Shown: piece by piece, positions 1 to 11,400 of the stretch
Numbering within the stretch: position 1 is the stretch's first letter
How the letters are laid out: each line of letters begins with the position of its first letter
Origin: Powellomyces hirtus
Lineage: Eukaryota; Chytridiomycota; Chytridiomycetes; Spizellomycetales; Powellomycetaceae
Assembly: GCA_025526995.1 (NCBI GenBank)
Contig: JAHLKG010000008.1
Location: 620,001-684,000, forward strand
Direction: 5' to 3'
Length of the DNA: 64,000 bases
Position numbers and translations under genes: made by a program
The notes under the pieces: model-generated
The model's database searches: none
What the model was told of the DNA's origin: nothing
What the model saw: the letters and a program-made list of their open reading frames with translations, nothing else

Positions 1-108
1 AAGAGGGACCGCGTGGAGGCCAAGCGGCTGAAGGTGGCTTTGCGGGATCCTAGACGCAAGGTACTGACGTGTCCGCCGGACATGACCGTTTTGAGTGATG
101 AATTGTAG
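1..108 (+). CDS. 3' end of a gene entering from the left edge
   Basis: Frame 1 is open from the first base to a TAG at 106-108 and encodes a basic, then mixed, 35-residue tail ending TVLSDEL. The rest of the gene lies outside the window. No family can be named from so short a piece, and it could also be an intron-retained stretch. It would converge on BABAM1, whose stop is 227 bases further on. Confidence 0.35.
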   Translation, partial: KRDRVEAKRLKVALRDPRRKVLTCPPDMTVLSDEL

Positions 109-335
109 ATGTGCGAAATTGGAGAAGCGGTTTTTCCGCAAATGTACATTTCTAGATATACTTCGACAGTACGGTCTATGGAACATAGAAAGAAGCGTGC
201 TACCGTAAACTGGTTTCTGATCTGCACTTTCTGACACTACCATTAGCATTTGAGCACGGGACACGTCGCCCCTCCTGCTAGACGCGGATGCGCAGCCAGA
301 CTGTGTCGTTTTGTTGGTCGTGGTTGTTGGTCCGT

Positions 336-1634
336 TCAGATCAGGTTGTCCACGGGTCCCGGTAGCGCTTCCAGAAGAAACGAGTTGGGCGTTTCAAACA
401 TGCGCTGAGCTGGGTGTGCTAGGAGCTTTGTCATAGCTATTGCAAATCTGTCGGTAGCCCAATGATGAGAAACAATGCAAATGGACCAGTAATGCAAGCT
501 ATGAATTCAAACCTACGGGAAGTGATGCACGTACCTCCGGAACTCTTTGGTTAGCTCGTAGAACCTGTCACTGCCGTCTTCGCGCTCGAGATGCGACAGC
601 GAGTCATAAATATCTTGCACACGATTCAGCGAAGATGCTTTGTCGTGCACATATATACCATCTAGGAAACAGTGCGGATTTCGCTGGAAAGCAGCCAGCT
701 GTTCTGGGTCCGGGCTCATCGGGATCACGTTGCTTCGGCAATATATGAGAATTACACGTAGTGTGTGCATGCTTTTCGCGTCAGGTTGCAGATCGTGGCT
801 GGAATGATATGCATGTTTTAGACCATGGGAACCACACTTGGTGATCATAAACGGTGCGAAGGAGGGGTAGGCACGTACATACATGGCACTGAACAATGTG
901 GACATGTCTGATGGGCGGAGACGCTCAGAGTAATGTGAGGCAAAAGACATACTCATGTGCACATACCCCACATTGGGATCTGCCGATTCTCATACTCAAG
1001 AAGATCAATCGAGTTATTCAAACGCTCTACATCCGACGTGCATTCTTGCGACTACATGGAAGAATGCGGATCCCGTGAGCTTCGAATCTTTCTCTCTCCA
1101 CCAGGAATCTCTGCTGGACCTTACCCAAAGTGTAAGGTCCGTCACAGTGCATAGTCCAAACTATCGTTGCAACCATACAGTGAGTCAGTATGGGGAGATA
1201 TTTATCATGACCCCAACACACGCGCATAGGCTTGACGTCTCCATGCAGACCTCATGTTTTGGATTGAATCGAGATTTTTGAAATATGTACCGCTTCATTA
1301 GCAGCTTGGCGCACTCCAACCGGGTGCTGCAATATGGGAGTGGTAATCAAAACGGGCTCCGCAGAAAAGAAAAAGTCGCACAGCTGGACTCGAGCACCTC
1401 ACATGGTGGGCGGGCCGACAAATTCGCATCCAGCTTCTTGACCGATATCTACGCAGAAGATCTATGGGAGAGCAAGAAACAATACATAAACATTGTTATG
1501 CAAAATATGGAAACTCGGCATTTTGAATTGCCAAACGCGCAGGTTCCAGCAGCCCAAGATGGTGGACATCCAGAGGTCTTTGTTCTCGGTGATGAAGGGA
1601 ACATAGATAAACTCACAATCTTTTCGAATCGCAT
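336..1634 (-). CDS. BABAM1: BABAM1/MERIT40-like BRCA1-A and BRISC complex subunit
   Basis: Eight exons: 1617-1634, 1403-1461, 1251-1326, 1125-1160, 967-1051, 883-907, 535-798, 336-447; 675 nt, 224 residues, all phases agree. In animals this von Willebrand A-like protein scaffolds BRCA1-A (Lys63-deubiquitination at DNA breaks) and cytosolic BRISC. The fold is followed strand by strand: FEKIIFCVDIGQEAG matches the first strand of human BABAM1 (EKVIICLDLAEEM), KHEFGLCTVTDLTLW matches HEFALVVVNDDSAW, VILIYCRS matches TILVYSRP, FLDGIYVHD matches FFDVVYIHN, and TKLLAHPAQR matches the C-terminal AKLLAHPLQR. The animal disordered N-terminus is absent or in an unseen exon; the ATG is preceded by an in-frame TAG. 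One donor (after 1251) is GTCTGC, unusual. Family assignment is strong; complex membership is inferred. Confidence 0.85.
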
Positions 1635-2227
1635 GCCAGGCGATGTCTACGTTCGCTCCTCTAGTACGTGCGAAGAAACATGTGCCATGCGCAACAAGTT
1701 ATGCTTGTTGGGACGCGCCGTTTTGTGACACGCATTTTTATTGTTGCACAGGGTTCTGAACGTCCTCAACCTTGAAGTCGTGCCCTCGTACACAAAGGCG
1801 TCATGTTATCCCGTCAGTAACCGAGCCGGTTGTCATTCCCGTAGTTATCGCATGGAACGAAGTGAATGCAACTTGTGGGAGTGCTGTTTACGACAACAAT
1901 GTTGGGGTAATCTTAAATGGAGAAAGAGTATGATTGAGGTTCAATGGAATTTGTATTTGTACACGAGGTGGCTCAGTTGTCCCATCGACCGCGGTGTTTT
2001 GACACGGATTTGTCTGACCAACACGCGACGGATGCGCAAGAGGTCAATGATGTATAATACTTCCGTAATACTATTAGCCGCAAAGCTCAGTTTAACAGCT
2101 TCTTCGTGAAAGCGTCAAACACTTCACAATCATAGTTCCTTCGTCACAACTCCATGATCACCCCTTCAGATGATGTTCCGCCACCATTCCTCAAATCTTC
2201 TGCATTACAATTCTCTTGGGTCACGGT
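1635..2227. other. Intergenic, BABAM1 upstream and GRF-gene downstream region
   Basis: Between two minus-strand genes. It should hold the BABAM1 promoter or leader and the 3' end of the GRF-finger gene. A plus-strand open frame of about 120 codons begins with TTG, has no family features, and is not called. Confidence 0.4.
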
Positions 2228-3330
2228 CTACATTCCCTTCCGACACCCATCACAAAATCTGGCCTTGCGATCCGCCTCTTCCTTCACCTTCTTCAATTGC
2301 GATTGGAGGTACTCCTTGGACTTGGTGAGCGCCGTCACTTGCCGTGTTTTGCGTGCAACATCGGCTTCCAGCATCTTGACATACGCGTGTATGCTGTCCG
2401 CTGAGATGCCGTGGGATACGTCGGAATGTGTTGGGGATAGGAACAAAGATTGCTGGGAGTGAGATTGTGACTGCGACTGTGATGGGGTTGGGGAATCGGC
2501 TCCAAAAGGATGCGTAGGTGGGACTGATGCCCGTTTGTCCGCGGTGTGTGGTGGGGTTTCCAGCTCAATTTGTGAACGTTTTCGGGATAAAGGTGTCTGG
2601 GCTGTTCTTGCCGGTATTTCGTTGTTGAAAGCATCGTCCATTCGGGATTCGAAGGATCGCAACCCGGTATCGTGTGACACGTCGGTCTTCGCTCGCCCAC
2701 TAGAAGATGAGTTGCTACCACCTCCAAACATTTCCGGAGATGCGTCCGGGCGGCGACCAACGATGGCGACACTTCCTCTTCGATCGGTTCCCCAGAAACG
2801 GTCCTGCGACGACTGGGCCCGCTGACCAGCAGCGGCGGCCTGACTCCCTGGGTTCGCGGTCCCCCAAAAAGCGTCTTGGGACGAGGAGGTTCCCTGACCA
2901 TCTCCCGTTTCGTCCCAATCAAAGCTGTCATCGTCAAGTGTGAATCGGTCCGGCATGTTTGTACTGTAGCGTTCCGTAGGTGATGGAGATCGAGGCCGTT
3001 TCGTAGAGCTGTCTGTCATTCGGGAAGGTTGCGGCTTCCGAGGGGCGGGTGGGGGTTCAAAAGAGGGGTTACTCTGAGAGTTTGGACGGGGAGGTGTGTG
3101 CAGTGATGGTGCCGGCGTTTCCCGGGGCTTTTGCCGATAAAAGTCACAAGTTGCCCCTGCAATGTTGTGGTTTGGACAGCTCCAAAAAGACGCTGCAGCG
3201 GAAGAATTTAATGATTGCAACTGATGTTTCTTCTTAATTCACCCAATATCTCCTTACGTTCGGAAGAGGAGTTTTTCGAGTGGAGAACTGCGGAGAGTCC
3301 GCAGTTGCAATGTGGAGGCTCCCTGCTCAT
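2228..3330 (-). CDS. GRF-type zinc-finger protein with C-terminal coiled coil
   Basis: Two exons, 3258-3330 and 2228-3192 (345 residues), joined across a 65-nt intron ending CTGCAG. Joining restores a GRF zinc finger at about residues 6-47: HCNCG, then FWSCP, then ATCDFY, the C-x-C-G/F-W-x-C/C-x-F pattern of the family. GRF fingers bind single-stranded DNA and occur in repair and topoisomerase proteins (APE2, NEIL3, Top3alpha). The middle is disordered and Ser/Pro rich, with two SQD-x-FWGT copies near residues 110-150; SQ is an ATM-type target dipeptide. The last ~60 residues are a charged coiled coil ending with CDGC. No catalytic domain is seen. The start is the first ATG upstream of the finger; role in repair is inference. 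Confidence 0.68.
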
Positions 3331-3453
3331 TTTTACAGCCCACGCAGTTTCAGTGAGGAAGTGGCGGGAAGGGGGGCATCGAACGCGACATGCTGACACA
3401 GAACCCTGGGTCAAAAACTTCCTCCGGATACGACAATCGACGAGGGGGGGACA
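3331..3453. promoter_or_regulatory. Short divergent promoter region
   Basis: Only 123 bases separate the start codons of the GRF-finger gene (minus) and the flavin-reductase gene (plus), so both promoters or leaders must share it. No TATA box is evident. Confidence 0.4.
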
Positions 3454-4190
3454 ATGCAGAAGCAGGTAGTTGCCGTTGAAAAGCATATGCTTTCGCGGCT
3501 GCTCTATCCAAACCCGGTCTGTCTTCTCACTGTTACGGGGACGGAAGAGTTGGCGGTGGGCGCGGAAATGGCGTGGAAACGGAGCGTCATGACCATATCT
3601 TGGTTGACTGCAATTGATAACCATGTAGAGTGTCTGGAGGCTGGGCGTTTGTGCACTAGTCGACCTGAACATTGAAACATCTGTAGGGACGGTTTGTTTG
3701 TTCGATGAACGTAGGCCGGCATTCGTATACTATCTTAAAATACACAAATCTCTTTGGTACGGAAGACGGTTTTGAGCACGGCATATTTGTAACCGAGTTT
3801 GACGGCATTGCCACAGTTTTGAATGTCGCCACCGCCGGGATGCAGTCAATGGTTGCGTCAATAGGGTCGTGCTCAGGAAAGAATCAGGACAAGTTTGCAG
3901 CCCTTGCCTTACCGACGTGCTTGCCAGGTTACAGCACGCTCGATTGGCCTTTGAATCCATCGCCCGCCGGATCGTTTCCTCCCTTGCTTGCGATTTATGG
4001 AGCTGCTGCGCATCTCGAATGCAGAGTTGAAGAGCGGCAGGAGCGACACGGCCATGCAATTTTGTTTTGTGTCATCGACAGAGCGTGGGCACGTACCGAC
4101 TATTGGAATGGGAAAAATCTGGGATCAAAAACCGATCCTCTGCTCAGCTTTCTGGGGACCAAAGTGTTCGCTGACATCGTGCCGCAATGA
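3454..4190 (+). CDS. Flavin-reductase-like FMN-binding domain protein
   Basis: Exons 3454-3624 and 3687-4190 (225 residues). Exon 1 carries LLYPNPVCLLTV and RSVMTISWLTAIDNH; the join continues GRFVCSMNVGRHSYTI, then LNVATAGMQSMVASIGSCSG with DKFAALALPTCLPGY, and later AAHLECRVEE, HGHAILFCVI and DYWNGKNL. This order is that of the flavin-reductase-like split-barrel family, small FMN-binding proteins that reduce flavin or act as flavoprotein oxygenase partners. The substrate cannot be told. There is no signal peptide, so it is probably soluble. The stop follows the usual C-terminal PLLSFLGTKVFADI segment, so the 3' end is secure; an additional 5' exon cannot be excluded. Confidence 0.72.
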
Positions 4191-4727
4191 AGTATTCCAT
4201 ACGTGCGTTTGACAACCATTGCGACAAGGGAAGATATGATGCGTACACTGTTTCAGTTAACCTCGAGCGTGTGCATCTCGGCTTGTTCTACTCGTAAGAT
4301 AATGCATATTCACGGTAGTCTACCTGGGACGGAAGCCGATGTGAGGCGGCCATTACGACTGTACTTATAGTGCATACTGGGGTTCTCAAGCCGCAGTCAT
4401 CCTAGTCAATTTTTGTCGTAGTTCCCCAGTTAAATGACCATCAGAGACCCAATGCGCTTCCCATGATAGCTGGCAATCACGTACCATTTTCTGCCCACTC
4501 CATTGCCCTTTGTGCGTTTTCTGCTGTTAATCTACTGTTTGTCGCACCTGTCATCTTCTCGGAGCACAGAGGCATGGGAAGTGGTTGGTTCTGCCCGCTA
4601 TCCGGTGTGCCAAAGAATCCTGCATTACACTTCCACAAGTTTCATAAATTCGAGCAAACGGAGATGCGAAAACGATCACCATTCTGCCGCTGCCACGTTC
4701 CGCGGGACAGGCGCATCATGGACGGGT
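4191..4727. other. Convergent 3' intergenic region
   Basis: It lies between the stops of the flavin-reductase gene and the orphan PIP-box gene. Open frames here run partly antisense to the neighbour's last exon and have no family features. No repeat or RNA gene seen. Confidence 0.4.
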
Positions 4728-5648
4728 TCACGACTTCCGTGTGCTCGCGCTGTTGAAGTATGCGCTGGTGACTGGTGCCAAGGGAAGCCCATCGTTGTTT
4801 GTGGCAGGCCGAAAAAAGTCAGTCACTTTCATCGAACTCTTATAATTGAATCCGAGGAAATCCGGGGGCGGTGCTTCCTTGTCATTGACATCGTACGGCT
4901 CGACAATCAAGGTTAGTGCTTGCGAGTGCAATTGCAATCGCGTGTAAGCGGTGGAGGAGGGATTCTGTAAGGGGCACATTAGTTTGGGGCCGCAGATGCA
5001 TGGTTAGGCATTGCGTGCATACTTTCTCCAACACAGAGTGTCGTATCTCCGTCGGTCGAAGGTAGTATGCCATTTGGAAATTGCGAGCACGGTACACGTC
5101 CGCCAACCCTTGCTCCTTCTTCTCAATGACCTCGCGGGAGAGCTTCGCGGGGATCAGGCGCTGTAGGGCATTTATTATTTGCTGTTGATTTGAGATGTGA
5201 TTTCATGAACGAAACAGAAGCACGGGATGAGAACTTTCCAGCGTGTGGACGATGCAGGATGTGCGAGAGGCGACCACTCTCCGACCACGAGTGTGAGAAA
5301 ACCAACTACAGAAGAGTGGTTGAGCTGGGGCAGGTCGCATGTAGTACCTCAAACACTGCTTCGGTAAACCAAGGCAGGTGCTGTTTTCGCAAGTAGAAGG
5401 TTAAGTGGAGTGCCGTGGTGTCCCCTACGCGGATGTACCTATAAGTTTTACAGTCAGCATTCAACACAGGAGGAGTTTCTATAGTCGAAGTACCGTATGT
5501 TGCGCGTTGCGAACGGAGAGTGTTGCTTTTCTGTCGGACGCTGTGTCGGTGAGAACGCAATCGGCGACGGTAGGGGAGGAATGTCATCCGACTCATCGTC
5601 GGTCTGAAGTTGAGGGGATAGCGAGAGAGACGGACTTGGCGTTGGCAT
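4728..5648 (-). CDS. Orphan protein with C-terminal PCNA-box-like motif
   Basis: Proposed exons 5494-5648, 5348-5438, 5023-5160, 4728-4964 (206 residues, phases agree). I do not recognise the family. The N-terminus is a Ser/Pro-rich acidic tail (TDDESDDIPP), followed by NIRYIRVGDTTALHLTF, a helical charged stretch (RLIPAKLSREVIEKKEQGL, then DVYRARNFQMAYYLRP), and near residue 170 SSMKVTDFFRP. The last resembles a PCNA-interacting box (x-x-hydrophobic-T-D-F-F) except that Ser replaces the usual Gln. Intron 2 is about 190 nt, longer than its neighbours, so a small internal exon may be missed. An open frame continues upstream to 5873, separated by an in-frame TAG; I started at the ATG after it. 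Confidence 0.55.
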
Positions 5649-5822
5649 CTATTCTTGTTCAAATTGCGTTTTGACGGGATGTACCTCATGGTACTGTCGG
5701 TCGCCTTCGTATTGTGAGGAGCGATAAGCCTCCACATTCAGTGGCTTGGGAGGCGAGAGGCGAATTTGTTGACAGATATCGGTACCCTTGAAACAAGCAC
5801 TAGTTTGTGACCCCAAAGCGAA

Positions 5823-6107
5823 AATGGCCTCGCCATCTCCTCCAAGCCGAAGCGAACTCGACGCTTCTGACATAGTGCGTGAACCCCGCTTGCCTTCCGC
5901 TTGCTATACCAGACTTCCCGCTCTAACACTGTTGCCTCATCGGTGGACGCACAGAAGCGGCAACCAATTCAAATCACTGAAACTCAAACTGAAACTGCTC
6001 GGGAGGGCAAAGCTTCGGACAAAGTTGAGGAAGCCGACAGCGATGTTGACAAAAAGTATAAAGATGCGCTGGAGCTAGAGTACGCAAAGCGTGAGGGTGG
6101 AGCCTAG
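5823..6107 (+). CDS. Small acidic protein ending in EYAKREGGA
   Basis: Exons 5823-5873 and 5913-6107 give 81 residues, through a 39-nt intron (GTGCGT to CCAG). The protein is hydrophilic: a Ser-rich start (MASPSPPSRSELDASDI), a Thr/Gln stretch, then an acidic helix (KVEEADSDVDKKYKDALELE) and the terminal EYAKREGGA. There is no membrane segment or signal peptide. I do not recognise the family. It is divergent from the orphan PIP-box gene, with 174 bases between starts. The short intron and small size make the call moderate. Confidence 0.5.
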
Positions 6108-6251
6108 AAAGCTCAAGTCCTGGAAGTGCTTCTGCTCCTCGCCCCGCTCAACCCGAAGTCCCAGTTACTGTCATGCCAACGATATGTGTTTCAATTATGA
6201 TGTTGATAGGCTTGAATAGCTTAATTACGCGACAGTTCAATCATGTACAGT

Positions 6252-7925
6252 CTAAAAGGCCAGCAGTGCAGCCAGGAGTGAGGTAGCGATTGGCCCCATC
6301 CAACAAAGATCTGGTCTGTAACCCGCGTTCGCCGAGCCGCTTGGAGACGCGCCGGGTGACCCAGATGACCCACCGCCAGATAAAGACGTGTTGACGTTTG
6401 TCGAGCGCTCCGCAATCGCGAACTCCATTTTGTGTTCGCCAAGGTTAAAGACAGTGTAGAATCTCCTCAGGAAGACATTGCCAAAAATGGCAGATGGCAG
6501 GAGCGCCTGCGTGTCGCCGGGTTTTCCTGTCGTACCGGACGAGAGGTCTTGGCCGGCAAAGCCAGATACGCAAGCAACTTGACCTGGCTGATTGCCCGAT
6601 TGGAAGAAGATGTACTCTTGAGGTGTGACTGTAAGAGCAATGCCCCCAAAATCGAACGATATGTCAGGAAGGCCCGATGGTATTTTGCCATTAGAACAAT
6701 CCATGACGTAAAGATCCGCAGAAGCTGGGATGTAATGCGAAGTCAGTGGAAAGAAGGCGCACCATGCATCAACACTACCATAAGAACCATACTCACGTTC
6801 ACTCTGCCTGGCCTTGACAAAGTTCAACGCGGTGTTCAGCGTTCGTGCCACAGCTACCGGCAAGACGGCCAGGGACGTGCCGGTGTCAAAGACGACAGCA
6901 AAATTTGGTGCCATTGTTAGCTTTTGAGGGGAGCCAGCAAAGGATACGGAGTTCAGAACGGATTGCCAAAAGAGGTACACCGGTTTCCCACTCGCATCGT
7001 TCCCGGAAGCAGCGACTGGGATTGTTACAGGCGTTCCCTGCATTCTTGCAGAATCTACCCCTCCCAGAGTCAGACCTCCGCCCATGTTGGAATTGTCGAT
7101 GTAATAACTAAACACGGGGGATGTAACCTTTTTATCGGAAACAAGGCGTTCGAAATAGGTGGGTTGATTGGGTGCCGCTGCCGTGGCGGGTAAAGAGAAG
7201 GACATGCCCATGATTCCGTCCATGTCCGAAGTGGTGGAGGTGATGGAGGTAGCGAGCTCAAATATGAGGTCGGGGACGGTCAGGTTGTTGATGGAAACAA
7301 CATCTTGGACGAGTACTCCCTCAACTGTAGTTCCGTCAACATACTCGATCGAGGACGCAGGTCTGTTTGTGTCTTTGAAAGTGGAGCTCTTCGAAGGATC
7401 AAACAGGGTTCCAGCTGCGTTGATGCCGCCTTTTGTCGTGGTTGACTGTAACCACAGTTGCTGTGAGCCCGTGTCGAACAGAATGTCAAACTTTTGCGGC
7501 GGGGTTCCAACATGTAGTTGACCATGGTACTGGAGAAGAGAGTTGTTAGTTTAAGCATGGTACTTGAGCGATATAAGAGCCACGGCAAACTCACAGCAAA
7601 CAGCGTGCCACCAGTATCACCCGTCCCAGAGAGGGGATTGATGGTGATTTGTCTCTTCCTGTGCCTGACAATTCCGGTCGTAGGGACCTTGGCCAGTTGG
7701 TTTTGGATTTCAATTTTGTGGGCCAAATACTTCGGGTTCACGAGCGGAATGCTGGTGAAAGTCAATGAGCAATAAGTCATTCCTCCCACCAAACATGTGT
7801 ACTTTTAAGCTGACGATTCCAGTTACTTACTGACAAGGCCCCTGCGAGAAATCACAGGCCTCTACTCCTGTGGTGGCGGCAAGCACAAGGGATGCGCATC
7901 CCACGAGACACGAAAGAAGCTTCAT
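6252..7925 (-). CDS. Pepsin-like secreted aspartic protease, probably GPI-anchored
   Basis: Exons 7831-7925, 7595-7751, 6797-7529, 6252-6724 (485 residues). The start gives a signal peptide (MKLLSCLVGCASLVLAA). A propeptide with RHRKRQ precedes the mature domain, suggesting a kexin-type cut. The first catalytic motif is FDILFDTGSQQLW after YHGQLHVGTPPQ, the second VVFDTGTSLAVLP; both Asp residues are present. Substrate-flap YVDGT and the C-terminal IFGNVFLRRFYTVFN are also seen. The end is Ser/Gly-rich with a hydrophobic tail (TSLLAALLAF), the pattern of a GPI signal, so the enzyme probably acts at the cell wall. The third intron is 72 nt with no stop, so retention would keep the frame; its GTGAGT and CTGAC signals and the family alignment favour removal. 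Confidence 0.88.
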
Positions 7926-8471
7926 GGCGAGGAAGACCAGAGCCCTGGGGTATTGCACAAGGAATAGAGGAACGGGCGGCAAGCAAACGGGAACGCAACA
8001 CAGCTGCGAACAGACCACGAGCGAACTTGGGGAATTCGGACGGAAGGAGATATGTACAGTAATAAAGACCAGGAAGCAAGCGGCCCTGTCTGCCTACAAA
8101 TTATCCACACAGTAAGATCTGACGCGCCCAAACTCAAATTTCAAGCTCACGCTTATTGTAGGAATTGGATTATTGGATCAATCACAGACTCCTCTTTAAT
8201 TTGTCTTGGCATGCGGCCTGCAAGGGTTGAGAGTTTCAGAGGTCAAGTATACCGGCATACCGGGTCTCCTGTGCTGCGCGCTCTTCAGTATAATGTGGCT
8301 GTGCTCGAAAGGCGATTGCCCCAACCTTGTATTACGTTCATCGTCATCGGCCGCACAACAAAACAAACTGATGACTACCACAGTTCAAGTCACGTGCGGA
8401 TGAGGCTCGGGTAGAGTTGCTTGCTCAACTTGCAATGTTGCCCAGTGCTCAGCAGTTCCGAAAGCATCGAC
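7926..8471. other. Divergent intergenic region, protease and TEL1 promoters
   Basis: It separates the minus-strand protease from plus-strand TEL1. The several short open frames lack family features. No repeat or RNA gene is seen. Confidence 0.4.
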
Positions 8472-11400
8472 ATGACTATCGATCATTCATTGCGACCAAT
8501 CTTGAGCAAACTCGATTGGGATAAAGCAAAGGACCGAGACACCGGCTTGGCTGATTTGAAGAACTTTCTGTCCGACGACCGCAATATATCCCAACTGGAT
8601 CAGGACGCATGGACGAATATATTCGAGTATTTTGGCAGGTATAATAGAGCGTTGTGGAGCGCTGAATTGAATACATTCATGTTTAACTGAATGAGAAAGG
8701 TAATAGATGTGTCGAGAAGCAAAAGGCTCTCCTATTGTCCAAGTCAAGCGGGACAGGGAAAGGGTCTGGCCCCGCAACAAAGGCGCTGAAGACCTTGAGC
8801 CAAATGTCTCAAGACTTCAGATGGATTTGCGAACGTGCTGACGCTGGCTTGAAGAAGGCTCTTGTGAAGCCAGTATTGCAACATGTGCTGTCTATTCTGC
8901 CTCACAGGCAGGGCTTGTTCAAGCCCATTGCGCTTCAGTATACCAAAGCACTCCGTTTACTTCTCTCTCGTCGCGCATACCGCGAGCACGTACCTCGAGA
9001 CGGCTGGGAAGCCTTGATGAAAGTCTGCATCGATGGCTTGAATGACGACGAGGAGGAGGAGTCTATGGCAGAATTGGGCAATCCTGCTCGTCATCCTTCC
9101 ACGAATACCCCACGAGGCTCATCACGCAAGGCGCTACCCGCGGAAATGCCTGAGCTCGCTCGAATTTTTGCATTGCTCGTCTTGGGTTGTCCGAAGAATC
9201 TAGCCAAGTATGCGAAGGAGTTACTGGTTTTTCTCGCAAGGTTCTTCCAGGCGCATCCGCATGAGACTTCTTGTCACATGCCATTGATTTCTGCCACGAA
9301 TCACATCTTGTTCGAGATATCGCATGAAGCTCTCCCCGAAATTGTGGAGTTCTTTTCGTCCACCATCCCATATCTCATTCCATTATGGGAAACTCGATCG
9401 GGATCCGCGGTGCGGGTTCAATTGATGTACATCTTTCGTTTCTACCTTCATATTTACGATCCTTCCGATGGCTTACTGTCCTCATACTGGGATCTGGAAC
9501 GCAATTGCATGCGGCTTTACGACCTATTACAACGAGAGTTGGGAAGCAAGTTTGGAATAGGTTGCGTACAAAGCTTAGAGGACTTCGTCAAATCCATTCG
9601 GGGCGATTGGCGAAAGCAGACAATGCTCGCAGTCTTCAAGGACGAGCACAGCGATTTGGGAGAATCAGCGATCTCCAAGCAGTATCTGCCCTTCGCTTTC
9701 CTGGATTGGTGTTCCAACGTGTACTACAGTCTACTGATTCTCGAGCAGAAGCCTTCGAGGGGTCGGACAGCCAGTGACGAGATTGCCAACAGGAACGGTG
9801 ACTTCTTCTCAGACTCACCGCGAGCTGGCAAAAAGGCCAAACGGATCGATGTTATGACTGATTTGTCTCAAATTCTATCCACGAAGGCTGGGGCCCGCGG
9901 TGAGAAATTTTGCGTTCTCCAAATCTTGACCATCCTTCTGATCAAGCATGGAGAACGACTTCCTCACGATCACATTAGAGGCATTGAGCAGATTGTCTCC
10001 CGCGTCCTAGCTGCGGGTGACACAGATCTGGCAGGCTGGGCGCTGCTGTGCTGGACAGCGCTCCCACCAAAATTCATCACACATGGCGATGCTTCCACCT
10101 TGCGGGTCTTGGTTCTGGATCATGCTTGGAAGCTCATGTCAGCAAACAGCGTTGCTAGTCCAGCGGGATTCTATGTGTTAGAAAGAATGATATCACAAGA
10201 GACTGCGTCATCGGAGGAGATACTGGAAGTTGCTACCCAATGTGGCAAAGTCATGCGAACCGGCTCGTCTCGCCCTACGGCATGTGCCTTGCACTTCATC
10301 TTGACGTTCCTCCAATGGAGCACCGTTCATGGACGCCAAATTGCAAATCAGAGCATTTTACAACATCAAGTTTTGGACTGGTTGCTTCAGGATCGATTTT
10401 CAGATGCGCAGTCAACCGTCCCTGTCGATCTCGTCTTAAGAGCAGTTTTGGTTATGATCGGAGTATTTTCGCCTGAGCCAATATACTCGGTAGAACAATC
10501 CCTAGCCCTCCCTGTCGATATGCTCGAAAAGGAAGAGTTGATTTGTGAGTGGAGGTTGATCCGTTCGAGAGACCTGTGCAAATTGGTTGCGCACGAGGAT
10601 ATCACTACTCTGGATCAATTCGCTATCCGAAACTCATGTGTAACATCTGGCAAGCCCTCCTCAAAATTCCGGCAGGAACCCCTCTTGAGCAAGCTCCTCA
10701 TGACGTGCGCAAATGAAGTCCTATCCAGCTGGAATACCCTGGAATTCGCTAAGAAAACCCTACTCAAGGCGGATTCAAGCGGTCTTCCGAAGCTGATGGA
10801 CAAATCACTGTTCCTATGTCTGCTTGGGATCACCTTTGGTAGTGTCACATGCAGTCACCTCCCGGCTTCATCCGCTCTACAAAATGAGATTGAAGCGCTC
10901 TTTGTCTTGATATCCCGCATTATCGAGCGAATCTGTCAAAGCTTCCCTGCTTTACCTGTCATCGATCAAATGAGCTTCATTCATTCAATCGCACGGGGAT
11001 TTGCTGTGTATTGCGCAAATCGGCGCGAAAACATCACAGTGCGAACTGCCAATGCAACCGATTCAGCAATGTCAGAATTAGATGCCAAGCTGAGCACTTT
11101 GTGTTTGCCATTGGTGGACACTCTGATACAGCATTTCTCCACAACCGTCGAACAAATAAACGTGACGCAAACACCGCTCACAGCTTCCTTAGCAGCATCG
11201 GTGGATGAATTTGACACTCTCAACCTCTCGACACGGAACACCGGTCAGAATAACCCGTTGGGTCAGCTGGATTTTTTCTATGAAGTCGCGTCACCCAGTG
11301 AGATACCTGATCGTGCGCTTACGATCCGTGCGTTGGGCATCCTATATCAATTGATTCCGGAAGGAGACGAATCGACAATCTTCTCACAGGCTCGGGTCCG

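Noticed and set aside
1285..1728. Plus-strand open frame of 147 codons
   Set aside because: It lies antisense to BABAM1 exons 1-3, which match a known family with correct splice phases; no family features of its own.
2335..2937. 200-codon minus-strand frame
   Set aside because: Another frame of the GRF-finger gene's second exon; its translation is Arg/Pro/Ser-rich with no domain.
5649..5873. Upstream extension of the orphan PIP-box protein (SEASSSLRLGGDGEAIFAL)
   Set aside because: It is antisense to the small acidic gene's first exon and separated by an in-frame TAG; a 36-nt intron would be needed. Left out but not impossible.
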